NCBI RefSeq assembly: GCF_037975245.1
Contig: NC_092574.1
Location: 19,063,713-19,127,712 of the forward strand
From: Apostichopus japonicus
Taxonomy: Eukaryota > Echinodermata > Holothuroidea > Aspidochirotida > Stichopodidae
DNA length: 64,000 nucleotides
Direction of reading: 5' to 3'
Below are positions 1 through 10,440 of the stretch, in pieces; within the stretch, counting starts at the first letter, position 1, and every line of letters starts with the position of its first letter. The notes below the pieces were generated by a model. The model had not been told where the DNA came from. It worked only from the letters and a program-made list of their open reading frames with translations, and did not search any database. The translations under genes and the position numbers were made by a program.

Positions 1-55
1 CCTTTGAAAACAGAGCAAGTTTAGCTTGTTAATAATAACAACTTGAGGTACATAC

Positions 56-61
56 TTTAAT
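56..61 (-). terminator. candidate poly(A) signal of orphan gene copy 1
   Basis: On the minus strand this reads ATTAAA, about 95 nt past the stop codon of the gene at 156-500. The same signal follows copies 2 to 4 at matching distances. It is the variant hexamer, so the assignment is moderate. Confidence 0.45.
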
Positions 62-155
62 GTGATGTTGTTATTAAGTGAAACATGTTTTTAATTACAG
101 ACTTGATAGTAATCTCCATCTTTATCTCTTCCTGCTGGTAGGTGTCATTTCTCTT

Positions 156-500
156 CTACTCGTCCAATGTCAGAAACTTTTCCTGACGCAAGCTTTCTAG
201 CAGTCTTTCATTGATCCGGTTGCAGTACATCACTTGCGTGCGAAATTCTGCTCCTGCTATTGATCGATTCCCGATTTGCACTTGTACGTTAGCATATGTG
301 ACATTATTTCGAGTGTAGGTGCCTTGTAAATCTACTCTTACCGTCACTTTACCATATGTCTGTTGAATAATTGTACGCTGCCTTGCATTGTTTTCAAATT
401 CAGTAATGTTCAATTCCGATATGATTTGTTTTGCTGCCTTGCGTTCACTGTTGTTGCCGTAAGGCGTTATACCTCTGTCGGCTTCATCGAAAACTGCCAT
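156..500 (-). CDS. orphan small protein, tandem copy 1 (114 aa)
   Basis: I do not recognise this protein. It is a single uninterrupted reading frame of 114 residues with no signal peptide or membrane segment, so a soluble intracellular product is likely. Residues 17-31 (NSERKAAKQIISELN) should form a helix. Residues 42-90 look like alternating beta strands, with a conserved core TYGKVTVRVDLQG and a second strand ANVQVQI. The end is again helical and finishes in LDE. The best support for coding is the comparison with copy 2: about 106 residues align without a gap at about 60% identity, with mostly conservative changes, while nearby noncoding sequence has indels. The start ATG is shared with copy 3, whose protein is identical. 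A TATA-like box lies about 120 bp upstream and an ATTAAA signal downstream. It could also be a recently dead family, but no copy carries a stop or frameshift. Confidence 0.65.
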   Translation of the reverse strand: MAVFDEADRGITPYGNNSERKAAKQIISELNITEFENNARQRTIIQQTYGKVTVRVDLQGTYTRNNVTYANVQVQIGNRSIAGAEFRTQVMYCNRINERLLESLRQEKFLTLDE

Positions 501-617
501 GATGAGTTTGGACTGGACAGGATTCTGTTTTCAGAGGTAGGAGGAACTTTTTAGGGAGATACTTGAATCGTTGTGTCCAAATGATAACTTTGTAGAGTTT
601 TCTTATCAGCTGAAGAG
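501..617 (-). other. probable 5' leader of orphan gene copy 1
   Basis: This stretch between the TATA-like box and the ATG is well conserved in copy 3 and recognisable in copies 2 and 4. I see no intron signal in it. A transcript would start roughly 25-35 bp inside from the TATA end. Confidence 0.35.
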
Positions 618-625
618 TTATAAAG
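618..625 (-). promoter_or_regulatory. TATA-like box of orphan gene copy 1
   Basis: The plus strand reads TATAAAG (minus strand CTTTATA) about 120 bp upstream of the ATG. Copy 3 keeps it unchanged at 12588-12595. Copy 2 has a substitution (TACAAAG, about 5303-5309). Copy 4 has lost the whole segment. The position suits a TATA box with a leader of about 90 nt; this is inference from position and motif. Confidence 0.4.
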
Positions 626-2062
626 AGTCACCAGTGTGAAACATTTGTGTTACAAACCTAGTAAAAAAAGAGATAGAGAGAAAGAAATAAAAACGAAGAA
701 ACTACGCTGTCACTGCCAAACCAAATTCCATCCCCTTTACATCAGAACTGCTGATTTGTGGTTACATCCTGGGGTGGCAGGCAGGTCTCCAGGGGGTGTG
801 AAGATATAGGCATAAGAAAAGTAAAATTGGACCGAGTGGTAAAGGTTTAGGTGCTGATTGCAGGCTTATACTTTAGATCGGAATATGCGTTTTGGAAACC
901 ATCTTTTACTTCAGTTTGTGAGATCAATGAATAATAACTAATCACATATAGACATGCTGGTTGCAAACAAATGTTCCGTCAATAAAAGAGTTTTGACCAC
1001 CCACTTCCAAGAAATGTTTAGTCCATCCCATATTTTTGTGTTACCCCTATGCATGGTTACCTCCTCCTTGCCCCCTATATCCCATATTTCCACGGGCCCT
1101 CTTATAGTCCAGGGCCCCCAGGAGTAAGTATAGTAACATATAAACTAGTTTGCGAAGACAGTAAAGCATCTGAAAAGACGGTTCATAAATGCATATGCTA
1201 TATGTCACATTGAGAACGCAATGTAGTTTATGCTTCCTCTTTTACAATAGTAAGGCAGTACTGTAATTGAGAGTGATATGACGCCACAAGCAAAACGGGG
1301 ATGACAAAAGATGAATGTGCAGCCGTTAATTTTCGTTACGCCTGCATCTGTAGTATAGCGTAATAAGTTGCTGTTATGTGTGACCTGTGACTTGACCTGT
1401 AATAAAATGAAACGAATTCTTACTTGACTAGTCTTGCGGTAACTAAAAAAAAAACTACGCGCCTGCTAAAAGAGCTAACTTTGGTAGAATTCGCATTTGA
1501 GGAGAAGACTGCAATCACTGTTCGAAAGAGATTAGGCCTATGATGATTTTGGACCCTTCGAAGAGTAAATTATGACTCTTTTAATTAATAATAAAGTTTA
1601 ATACATTACATGATTATTTCAACCAGAAATACTTACGAAATGAGAGTGATAAAAGTTTGATGTGTATTCACAAAAGATATGAAAAAACGTGAAGAACCAT
1701 TACGTTTGGATTTGCAAATGGCGACATCTGTCATTAGCTAGGTGACTTATACTACTTGAAACGTAATACAACATGACAATGCTAATACAACAAGGAAACT
1801 AATTACTGTGCACAAGTTGAATGCTATATTCTTCTATCGTATTGTATTGTATCAAGTGGGCGTTGTTTGCAATATGAAACCATCTATCCGTTTCCCGGTA
1901 TGAAACGAAACTGTAAGGAGAACAAACACTTAAATGTGAACTTTACCCCAGTACAAAATTTGCATATTATTTTACATAACAAAACACAGCATTTAGCCTT
2001 CTATAAAACTGCAAACTACAAATAAGCTATACAATATATAAGTGCCCTTCATATGACCCACC
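626..2062. other. unit A1 noncoding segment
   Basis: No coding signal. The segment recurs with a few percent divergence in B1, A2 and B2. The stretch around 1319-1326 (GCAGCCGT followed by TAATTTT) is the unoccupied target site into which the 6027-7240 transposon jumped in unit B1. Compared with B units, A1 lacks about 1.3 kb after the run of A's near 1450. Confidence 0.6.
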
Positions 2063-3140
2063 TCTTGATGTAATAGGGACTGGGTTGAAGCTACATGGGC
2101 ATGATCATACGGTTATAGTCTTGATGTGGTGTAATGGAGACTGGGTTTAATTCATTTGTTTGTTTTATCGCCAATTGTGTACAATGATAAAAGGAAGTCT
2201 CCTATAAAGTCTTAAAAAGACAAAGTAGGAGACTCCCTGGAAGAAAAGAAGAAAAAATATGTACAAATATAAATATTACAGTTTATACGTAAGGAGTGGG
2301 TTGAAGCGACATGGGCATGATCATATATACGGTTATAGTCTTGATGTAATGGGGTCTGGGTTGAAGCGACATGTGCATGATCATAGGTTATAGTCCTGAT
2401 GTAATGGGGACTCAGTTGAAGCGACAGGGACATGATCATAGGTTATAGTCTTCATGTAATGGAGACTGGGTTGAAGCGACATGGGCATGGTCATACGGTT
2501 AAAGTCTTGATGTAATCGGGACTGGGTTGAAGTGACGTGGGTATGATCATAGGTTATAGTCCTGATGTAATGGGGACTCAGTTGAAGCGACAGGGACATG
2601 ATCATAGGTTAAAGTCTTGATGTAATTGGGACTGGGCTGAAGCAACATGGGCATGATCATACGGTTAAAGTCATGATGTAATGGGGACTGGGTTGAAGCG
2701 ACATGGGCATGGTCATACGGTTAAAGTCTTGATGTAATCGGGACTGGGTTGAAGTGACGTGGGTATGATCATAGGTTATAGTCCTGATGTAATGGGGACT
2801 CAGTTGAAGCGACAGGGACATGATCATAGGTTAAAGTCTTGATGTAATGGGGACTGGGTTGAAGCAACATGGGCATGATCATACGGTTAAAGTCTTGATG
2901 TAATGGGGACTGGGTTGAAGCGACATGGGCATGGTCATACGATTACAGTCTTGGAGTAATGGGGACTGGGTTGAAGTGACGTGGGCATGGTCATACGGTT
3001 ACAGTCTTGGAGTAATGGGGACTGGGTTGAAGTGACATGGGCATGGTCATACGGTTACAGTCTTGATGTAATGGGGACTGGGTTAAAGCGACATGGACAT
3101 GATCATAGTTTATAGTCTTGAGGTAATGGGGACTGGGTTT
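2063..3140. repeat. minisatellite, about 56-bp unit (array in A1)
   Basis: Tandem copies of a unit of about 54-57 bp containing GGGGACTGGGTTGAAGCGAC and then CATGATCATA or CATGGTCATACGG. The main block (about 2290-3140) has roughly 15 copies with mixed variants. Two outlying copies at 2063-2150 are separated from it by a non-repeat interruption. Long open frames across the array on the minus strand arise from the repeat and are not genes. Confidence 0.9.
2193..2237. repeat. hairpin inside the minisatellite interruption
   Basis: AAGTCTCCTATAAAGTCTT and, after a short loop, the near reverse complement AAGACAAAGTAGGAGACT form an imperfect stem of about 20 bp. The same hairpin recurs in each array and twice in B1, where about 195 bp around it is duplicated (near 9390 and 9600). 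Confidence 0.7.
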
Positions 3141-4674
3141 AAGAGTGTATCAAGTTGTTTGGTTTTCAAGCCCAGGTTCTATCTTGGGTGACATTTCTTC
3201 AGAAGGAGTGTGAAGTTAGAACAATGGCTTGAAGCTTGTATCTCGTGTGGGGTACAACACACCCGTCAGATTGGGCTTAACCTTGTTGCTGGGAAATTGT
3301 TTCAAGAATAACTGGAACAAATGGTGCCACAAGATTACTGGACCTTTACAAAGCTGTTGGAAACAATTCGTCTTCTATGCAGCACGCATGCGGACTACAC
3401 TATAACCCCTCGCTGAATGTTCTCATTATTCTTATTGATGCTCGCCTAAAGTCCAAGATTTTGGTATAGCATAATTTTCTACAATGCTCTTTTTGCACAA
3501 AATCAGACTTTTTTGTGTGCACATTCTACGATATACCTGCCAATAATAAAATATGAATGTTTATACAAACAGACTTACATATATTTTTTGGAGACAATAA
3601 ATATAGAGGAATTCAAACTTAAACTTTGGCTCCTTTTCTTTCATTGTTTAACAATCGTGATGGTGTGGGTGTATATGTGTTTTGCTGTCAATTCACCAAA
3701 CTTAGCTGACATTTCTTATTTTGTATGTGGATGACCCAGAAAGGCCTATACTTACTGGAAGTCATTCATATGTAACTTTATAACGTAATTAAATTGGGGC
3801 TTTATGTTTGAAGGGAAAGGGGAAAAAACAGAACAGAAAACTCCAGTTTGGCTCTGTAACATGTTTATTTTCACAAAGTATTAAATTTGCTTGAACATCT
3901 TTTTAGGAAGAATGCGAAAGATCAAGTCTTTTAATAGTTTAATGAAAATATCTTCAACACCTTTTATGCTGTAAAAAATGTAATCGAGATTGGAAAAGTA
4001 ACTTCATTCTAAGGCAAAGAATACCGTTTCTCTCTAACATTCATTTTTGGTTCAGAGGCGAAATCACAACTTTTGTTCTGGAAGGGCTAAGGTATTATGC
4101 TGTCAAGGGGGAAGGGTGAAGGGGGAGGGGCGACCCGTCCCATTCGAGAAGTCTTGATAAAGTAGAGGGTGCTAAGATGCAATATGAATGGTGCTATAGT
4201 TTACAGGTTGTGAATCGATGTTGAAGATTTTACTACTGTAATGGTGTACCGCAGATTCGTGTCATTTATGGGCTGAACACAAAGATATTTTGGAATATTG
4301 TCTGCCATGGGGGGTCTCTCCCTGTCTTTATGCCTACCCCCCCCCCCCACCACCCTCCGCAGATTATGAATGGCTTCGCCCCTGTTTATATTGTTTCATA
4401 CTTTTAAAAATAGAAATTCATTAAGTATTTTCAACTAAGATGATGTGTTAATTTTAAATCCTGACCAAAAACAAGAAGAGAAAGCAAAAAGTGCAAAGAA
4501 ATAAATGTAAACGCCCTCCAATTGTTCCAAGGTCATTAGTTATGCCTCCAAACACGCTAGGCAGTGTAATAGTGATCATAGTGATGCGTCTATCGGCAAC
4601 CCTCGCAGCATTTCATATATAAAGATATTTAATTATCTAATCGAACAATTATTAATATCTGAGTACCATAAGTT
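3141..4674. other. unit A1 tail, including a SINE-like 3' motif
   Basis: At about 3160-3215 the text TTTTCAAGCCCAGGTTC followed by TTGGGTGACATTTCTT closely matches the 3' half of the U2-headed repeat at 8111-8286 (opposite strand). The rest is noncoding and recurs in B1 and A2. A C-run and G-rich patch at 4080-4400 has diverged relatives at 45330-45725 and 46685-46925. Short open frames such as 3513-3734 are not conserved across units. Confidence 0.55.
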
Positions 4675-4831
4675 CTTTTGAAAATAAAGCAAGTTTAGCT
4701 TGGTAATAATAACAACTTGAGGTACATACTTTAATGTGGTGTTGTTATTAAGTGAAACATGTTTTTAATTACATTAAGTTGGTAGTAATCACCATATTTA
4801 TCATTTCCTGTTTGTAGGTGCCATTTTTCTT

Positions 4832-5197
4832 CTACTCGTCCAACAACAGGAAATCAGTCTTATCCAAGCTTTCTCGCAGTATAGCATTGATCCTTTTGTT
4901 GAATTTCACTTTCGTGCGAATTAATGCTCCTGCCACTGATCGCGTCTCGATTTGCACCTGTACGTTAGCAAATGTCTTGTTATCTCGTTTGATGATGCCT
5001 TGTAAATCTACCCTTACCGTCACTTTACCATATGTCCGTTCAATAATTTTACGCGGTTTTGCATTGCTTTCAAAGTCAATAATGTTCAATTCCGATATGA
5101 TTTCTTCTGCTGCCTCGCGTTCCTTGTTGTTTTTGGGCGGCGTTAGACCTCTTTTAAGCTCTATTAGAGTAAGCTCCAATGTAGTCAATGATGCCAT
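4832..5197 (-). CDS. orphan small protein, diverged tandem copy 2 (121 aa)
   Basis: Paralogue of the 114-aa family in unit B1. It is 121 residues, with an alternative N-terminus (MASLTTLELTLIELK) replacing the first residues of the other copies. From RGLTPP to the final LDE it aligns without gaps. The core TYGKVTVRVDLQG and ANVQVQI strands are unchanged, and variable sites are mainly on the predicted surface helix (KEREAAEEIISELN). Divergence at about 40% of residues without a frame break argues that this protein is or was under selection. The upstream TATA-like box is altered by one base, so its expression may differ. Function unknown. Confidence 0.65.
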   Translation of the reverse strand: MASLTTLELTLIELKRGLTPPKNNKEREAAEEIISELNIIDFESNAKPRKIIERTYGKVTVRVDLQGIIKRDNKTFANVQVQIETRSVAGALIRTKVKFNKRINAILRESLDKTDFLLLDE

Positions 5198-6018
5198 GAT
5201 GTGTTGGACTGGTCAGGATCCTGTTTTCAACTTTTTACTGAGATACTTGAATCGTTGTGTCCAACTGATAACTTGGAAGAGTTTTCTAATAAGCTGCAGA
5301 GTTACAAAGAGTCACCAGTGTGAAACATCTGTGTTACAAACCTAGTTAAAATAGAGAGAGAGAGAAATAAATAAAAACGAAGAAACTACGCTGTCACCGC
5401 CAACCCAAATGCCATCCTTCTATAGGCAGAGTCCAGCCCCTTTACATCAGAACTGCTGATATGTGGTTACTCTATGGGGTGGCAGGCAGGTCTCCGGGGG
5501 GGGGGGGTGAAGATATAGGCATAAAACAAATTAAATTAAAGGTTTAAGTGCTGATCTCAGGCCTATACTATAGATCGGAATATGCGCTTTGGAAACCGAT
5601 GAATAATAAACTAATAACATAGACATGCTGGTTGCAAACAAATGTTTCGTCAATAATATGTTAAAAGAGATGTGACCCCACCTCCAAGAAATGTTCCGTC
5701 CACCCCACATTATTGTGTTACCCTATGCATGGTTACCTCCTCCTTGCACCCTTCATCCCATATTTCCACGGGCCCCCTTATATAGTCCAGGGCCCCAGGA
5801 TGTTCCCCCTCTGATCCCCTCCCTCGTCAGAACTATAGTAACATATACACTAGTTTGCGAAGACAGTACAGCATCTGACAAGACGGTTCATAAATTCATA
5901 TATGTCACATTGAGAACGCAATGTAGTTTATGCTTCCTCTTTTACAATAGTAAGGCAGTACTGTAATTGAGTGTGATATGACGTCACAAGCAAAACGGGG
6001 ACGACAAAAGACGAATGT
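5198..6018. other. unit B1 noncoding segment between gene copy 2 and the transposon
   Basis: Homologous to 501-1318, 12471-13282 and 17616-18430. It shares B-specific text with B2 (a CCATCCTTCTATAGGCA stretch near 5410) that the A units lack. No coding signal. Confidence 0.6.
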
Positions 6019-6026
6019 GCAGCCGT

Positions 6027-7240
6027 ATGGCAAGCCATTTTATTTTTTATTCAGTATTTATTGATATCAACAATTATTTAATGATATCAACAATTATTTA
6101 ATGATATCATGAATTATTTCATGATATCTGAAATTGTTTTAATGATATGTACGTCATATTTGATGATATCATTAATTGGTGCAAGGAAATTATTGATATC
6201 ATTATTTTATTTGATGATATCATAATTAAACTTTCTGATATCAAGAATTGAATTTGTGATATCTTAAAATAGATGAACTATTATAGATATGAATAATTCA
6301 ATTCAAGATATCGTAAATTCAATTTCAGATATCTGTATTTAAATTAATGATATCAAAAAGTATATGACGTACATATCACGAATTCGGCCATATTTAATGA
6401 TATCATAAATTCCAATTATTGATATCATCAAATATGGCGTACAAATCACGAATTCGGCCATATTTAATGATATCATTAATTCGAATTTTTGATATCATAA
6501 ATTCCAATTAATGATATCATCAAATATGACGTACATATCACGAATTCGGCCATATTTAATGATATCATTAAATATGGCCGAATTCTTGATATGTAAGTCA
6601 TATTTGTTGATATCATTAAATCGAATTAGTGATATGTACATATCATTAATTCGAATTAGTGATATCAGTAAATATGACGTCATATTTGATGATATCAGTA
6701 ATTCGAATTAATGATATGTACATATCGCTAATTCGAATTAGTGATATGTACATATCAATAATTCGAATTAGTGATATGTACATATCACTAATTCGAATTA
6801 TTGATATGTACATATCACTAATTCGAATTAGTGATATCATCAAATATGACGTCATGTTTACTGATATCACTAATTCGAATTAATGATATGTACATATCAT
6901 TAATTCGAATTAATGATATGTACATATCACTAATTCGAATTAGTGATATCAGTAAATATGACGTCATATTTGATGTTATCACTTATTCGAATTAGTGATA
7001 TGTACATATCACAAATACATTTAAAGATATCTTTAAATCATTTCTTGATATCACTAATTCATTTAATGATATCATTAAATGAATTATTGATATCAAGAAA
7101 TGAATTGAATTAATGATATCATTAATTGATTTAATGATATCAACAATTCGAATTCTTGATATCAACAATTGATTTAATGATATCATCAAATAATTAAAGA
7201 TATCATTAAATATTGAATAAAAAGTAAAACGGCTTGCCAT
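6027..7240. mobile_element. 1.2-kb self-complementary TIR transposon (non-autonomous)
   Basis: The ends are inverted repeats: ATGGCAAGCC at the left and GGCTTGCCAT at the right, with similarity running inward for about 50 bp (ATTTTAYTTTTTATTCA, then ATTTAWTGATATC). The flanks GCAGCCGT (6019-6026) and ACAGCCGT (7241-7248) are an 8-bp target duplication with one mismatch. The empty site is seen in A1 (about 1319) and A2 (about 13283). The whole interior is a degenerate tandem array of palindromic blocks built on GATATC and GATATGTACATATC, joined by AATTCGAATT. I count about 33 GATATC sites. Because the blocks are palindromic, both strands translate into the same kind of repetitive peptide (MYISLIRIS), which is not a gene. 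No transposase. The 8-bp duplication fits hAT-like and some other superfamilies; the TIR itself I cannot place. Confidence 0.85.
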
Positions 7241-7248
7241 ACAGCCGT

Positions 7249-8110
7249 TAATTTTCGTTATGCCTGCATCTGTATTATAGCGTTATAAGTTGCTGTTATG
7301 TGCCTTCGTGAAAATATAATAGCGTTAGGTGAGAGACGTGGAAGGGGAGGGGGTGGTGTTGGGGCACGCGCCAACATCAGGGAGATGACCAAAAATTTGA
7401 AAAAGTACATTAAATGCATGCAATTCACCCCCGTTGTGGCGTACTGACAAATATGCATAAAAAGAGTTTTGAGAAACAGGCTCTAAGGATTTTGAACTTA
7501 TTGACTTCTGTGTTTCTCTACATTACTACAAAGAGTTTATTCGTATGTATTGTAAACAAAATTTCAACTCATGTTTTGCCTATCAGTCATTGTGAGTACC
7601 AGCAATAACTGGATTCCGTCATATTATTATTGACTACTTAAGATAAATAAAAGTTCCAGTTTCTGCTAAATTTTCATGTGAAAGTCTGTGACCTAGAACA
7701 GGTAGATATATAACCATGGAGCATTTCGCTCCATGGGATAAATAGGCCAGATTGAGGTAGTTGTAATCTGGGCTACATTATTATAGGAAAAGCATGAAAC
7801 CCAAACAGTATTACTGGTCTACGTCTAAGTGATGCTTGTGATGAGCAACGTGCCAACAGCTATAGAGAAATCATATTTCATTAGGGAGATGTTACATGTT
7901 TAATGTTTCTTCATATACGAAACTAAAGACTGGAGCAAGTCTAAACGGAAAGAGCTTCTATGGTTAATGTTGTAACTTATCATACTATAGGTGTTGGTTT
8001 ATTAGACTGTTTACTTTCACACTGAAAGGGTGACATGTGAGTCCCCCCCCCCCCTTCCCATGTGGCCGTATGAATTCACAAACTGTTCTAACTGACGGTA
8101 TAGGCCTGCT
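7249..8110. other. unit B1 segment absent from A units, first part
   Basis: About 7390-8690 has a counterpart at 18598-19950 in B2 but none in A1 or A2. No coding signal. At 7714-7736 there is a perfect 9-bp hairpin (CCATGGAGC, loop ATTTC, GCTCCATGG) that is degraded in B2. Confidence 0.6.
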
Positions 8111-8286
8111 TTTTAAGAATAGTCACCCAGCAAAGAACCTGGGTTTGAAACACCAACCAACGAAGCGACTGGTCCGCTCTCAACCCCAGTCCCCTGGCAT
8201 CGAGACTGTGAATGTGTGGTCATCGATTCCCCTACAAGAGGAACATAATGCTACACATGATCTTAGCCAGAAGGCCGAGAAGCGAC
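8111..8286 (-). repeat. SINE-like repeat headed by the U2 snRNA 5' end (copy in B1)
   Basis: Read on the minus strand it begins at about 8286 with TCGCTTCTCGGCCTTCTGG and then CTAAGATCA, which is the conserved 5' end of U2 snRNA with one internal change. Similarity continues weakly for a few bases (GTGTAG) and is then lost. About 130 bp of unrelated body follow, with a B-box-like GTTTCAAACCC and an end in CCCAGGTTCTTTGCTGGGTG, ATTCTT and a short A run. The branch-site recognition region and the later stem-loops of U2 are missing, so it is not a working U2 gene. It is either a U2-headed SINE or a chimeric retrocopy. Confidence 0.65.
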
Positions 8287-9262
8287 CTCGGGTCTCCTAA
8301 TTGATATAGTCGGTCAAGATTTATATATACGTCAATGATAATACAAAAACGCATGTACCTAACGCTATAGACAGGTTTTGTTACTGAGGGGTTATAACGA
8401 AGAATGTATTATTCGTCGGTAAGTGAAAATGAGAATGGATCTTAGGTGGATATTCGTCAAAACCAGTCTGAAATATCCAAAAAGAAAGAGCATTTTAAAA
8501 CTTCTGACCCGGCTCAATCGATTTTTAACTCAATCTGTCCCAACTTGCATATTCGTCACTAGGCCTACGCCAGAACGGGGGTGGGTTGGGGGAAGAATTA
8601 TGATGACGTCGTGGAAAGTCATTACAAGCGTTAATTAAACTTAATTAATGAGGACAAAAATGCGTCTCAGTGTCCCAAACAGCACGAGGCTGGCTATGCG
8701 CCTGCTATAAGAGTTAGCCTAGGTAGAGTTCACATTTGAGGAGAAGACTGCAATCACTGTTCGAAAGAGATTAGGCCTATGATGATTTTGGACCCTTCGA
8801 AGAGTAAATTATGACTCTTTTAATTAATAATATAGTTTAATACATTACATGATTATTTCAACCAGAAATACTTACGAAATGAGAGTGATAAAAGTTTGAT
8901 GTGTATTCACAAAAGATATGAAAAAACGTGAAGAACCATTACGTTTGGATTTGCAAATGGCGACATCTGTCATTAGCTAGGTGACTTATACTACTTGAAA
9001 CGTAATACAACATGACAATGCTAATACAACAAGGAAACGAATGACTGTGCACAAGTGCGCGTTATTTGCAATATGAAACCATCTATCCGTTTCCCGGTAT
9101 GAAACGAAAATGTAAGGAGGAACAAACACTTAAATGTGAACTTTACCCCAGTACAAAATTTGCATATTATTTTACATAACAAAACACAACAATTAGCCTT
9201 CTTTAAAAATGCAAACTACAAATAAGCTATACAATATAGAAGTGCCCTTCATATGACCCACC
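8287..9262. other. unit B1 noncoding segment
   Basis: Shared with B2 to about 8690 and with all units from about 8690 on. A C-run near 8042 and a G-rich patch at 8575-8595 are the only compositional features. No supported gene. Confidence 0.55.
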
Positions 9263-10440
9263 TCTTGATGTAATAGGGACTGGGTTGAAGCTACATGGGC
9301 ATGATCATACGGTTATAGTCTTGATGTGGTGTAATGGAGACTGGGTGTAATTCATTTGTTTGTTTTATCGCCAATTGTGTACAATGATAAAAGGAAGTCT
9401 CCTATAAAGTCTTAAAAAGACAAAGTAGGAGACTCCCTGGAAGAAAAGAAGAAAAAAAAATGTACAAATATTTATACGTAAGGAGTGGGTTGAAGCTACA
9501 TGGGCATGATCATACGGTTATAGTTTTGATGTGGTGTAATGGAGACTGGATTTAATTCATTTGTTTGTTTTATCGCCAATTGTGTACAATGATAAAAGGA
9601 AGTCTCCTATAAAGTCTTAAAAAGACAAAGTAGGAGACTCCCTGGAAGAAAAGAAGAAAAAAAATGTACAAATATAAATAATATAGTTTATACGTAAGGA
9701 GTGGGTTGAAGCGACATGGGCATGATCATATATACGGTTATAGTCTTGATGTAATGGGGTCTGGGTTGAAGCGACATGTGCATGATCATAGGTTATAGTC
9801 CTGATGTAATGGGGACTCAGTTGAAGCGACAGGGACATGATCATAGGTTATAGTCTTGATGTAATGGGGACTAGGTTGAAGCGACATGGGCATGATCATA
9901 CGGTTATAGTCTTGATGTAATGGGGACTGGGTTGAAGTGACGTGGGTATGATCATAGGTTATAGTCCTGATGTAATGGGGACTCAGGTAGTTGAAGCGAC
10001 AGGGACATGATCATAGGTTATAGTCTTGATGTAATGGGGACTGGGTTAAAGCGACATGGGCATGGTCATACGGTTAAAGTCATGATGTAATGGGGACTGG
10101 GTTGAAGCGACAGGGACATGATCATAAGTTATAGTCCTGATGTAATGGGGACTCAGTTGAAGCGACAGGGACATGATCATAGGTTAAAGTCTTGATGTAA
10201 TGGGGACTGGGTTGAAGCAACATGGGCATGATCATACGGTTAAAGTCCTGATGTAATGGGGACTGGGTTGAAGCGACATGGGCATGGTCATACGGTTACA
10301 GTCTTGGAGTAATGGGGACTGGGTTGAAGTGACATGGGCATGGTCATACGGTTACAGTCTTGATGTAATGGGGACTGGGTTAAAGCGACATGGACATGAT
10401 CATAGTTTATAGTCTTGAGGTAATGGGGACTGGGTTTAAG
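9263..10440. repeat. minisatellite, about 56-bp unit (array in B1)
   Basis: Same repeat family as 2063-3140, with roughly 13 copies in the main block from about 9700. The non-repeat interruption with its hairpin is present twice because a segment of about 195 bp has been duplicated. Order and mix of variants differ from A1 and A2. Confidence 0.9.

Noticed and set aside
156-500. Cystatin/stefin-like fold for the tandem small gene (helix, strands, SIAG loop)
   Set aside because: The loop does not match the QxVxG inhibitor motif, and two extra strands precede it. The resemblance is too weak to name a family.
363-554. Plus-strand frame opposite gene copies 1, 3 and 4
   Set aside because: It is conserved only because the DNA is duplicated, it is absent from copy 2, and it lies antisense to the better-supported frame.
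2212-2605. Open frames across the minisatellites (MSLSLQLSPHYIRTITYDH type)
   Set aside because: A repeat unit near a multiple of three gives periodic peptide. The frames break at variant units and differ between arrays.
6495-6883. Frames on both strands in the 1.2-kb element (ISDMYISLIRIS)
   Set aside because: The same peptide appears on both strands because the DNA repeat is palindromic; it is not a coding signal.
8111-8286. Functional U2 snRNA gene
   Set aside because: Only about the first 30-40 bases match. The branch-site recognition region, Sm site and 3' stem-loops are absent.
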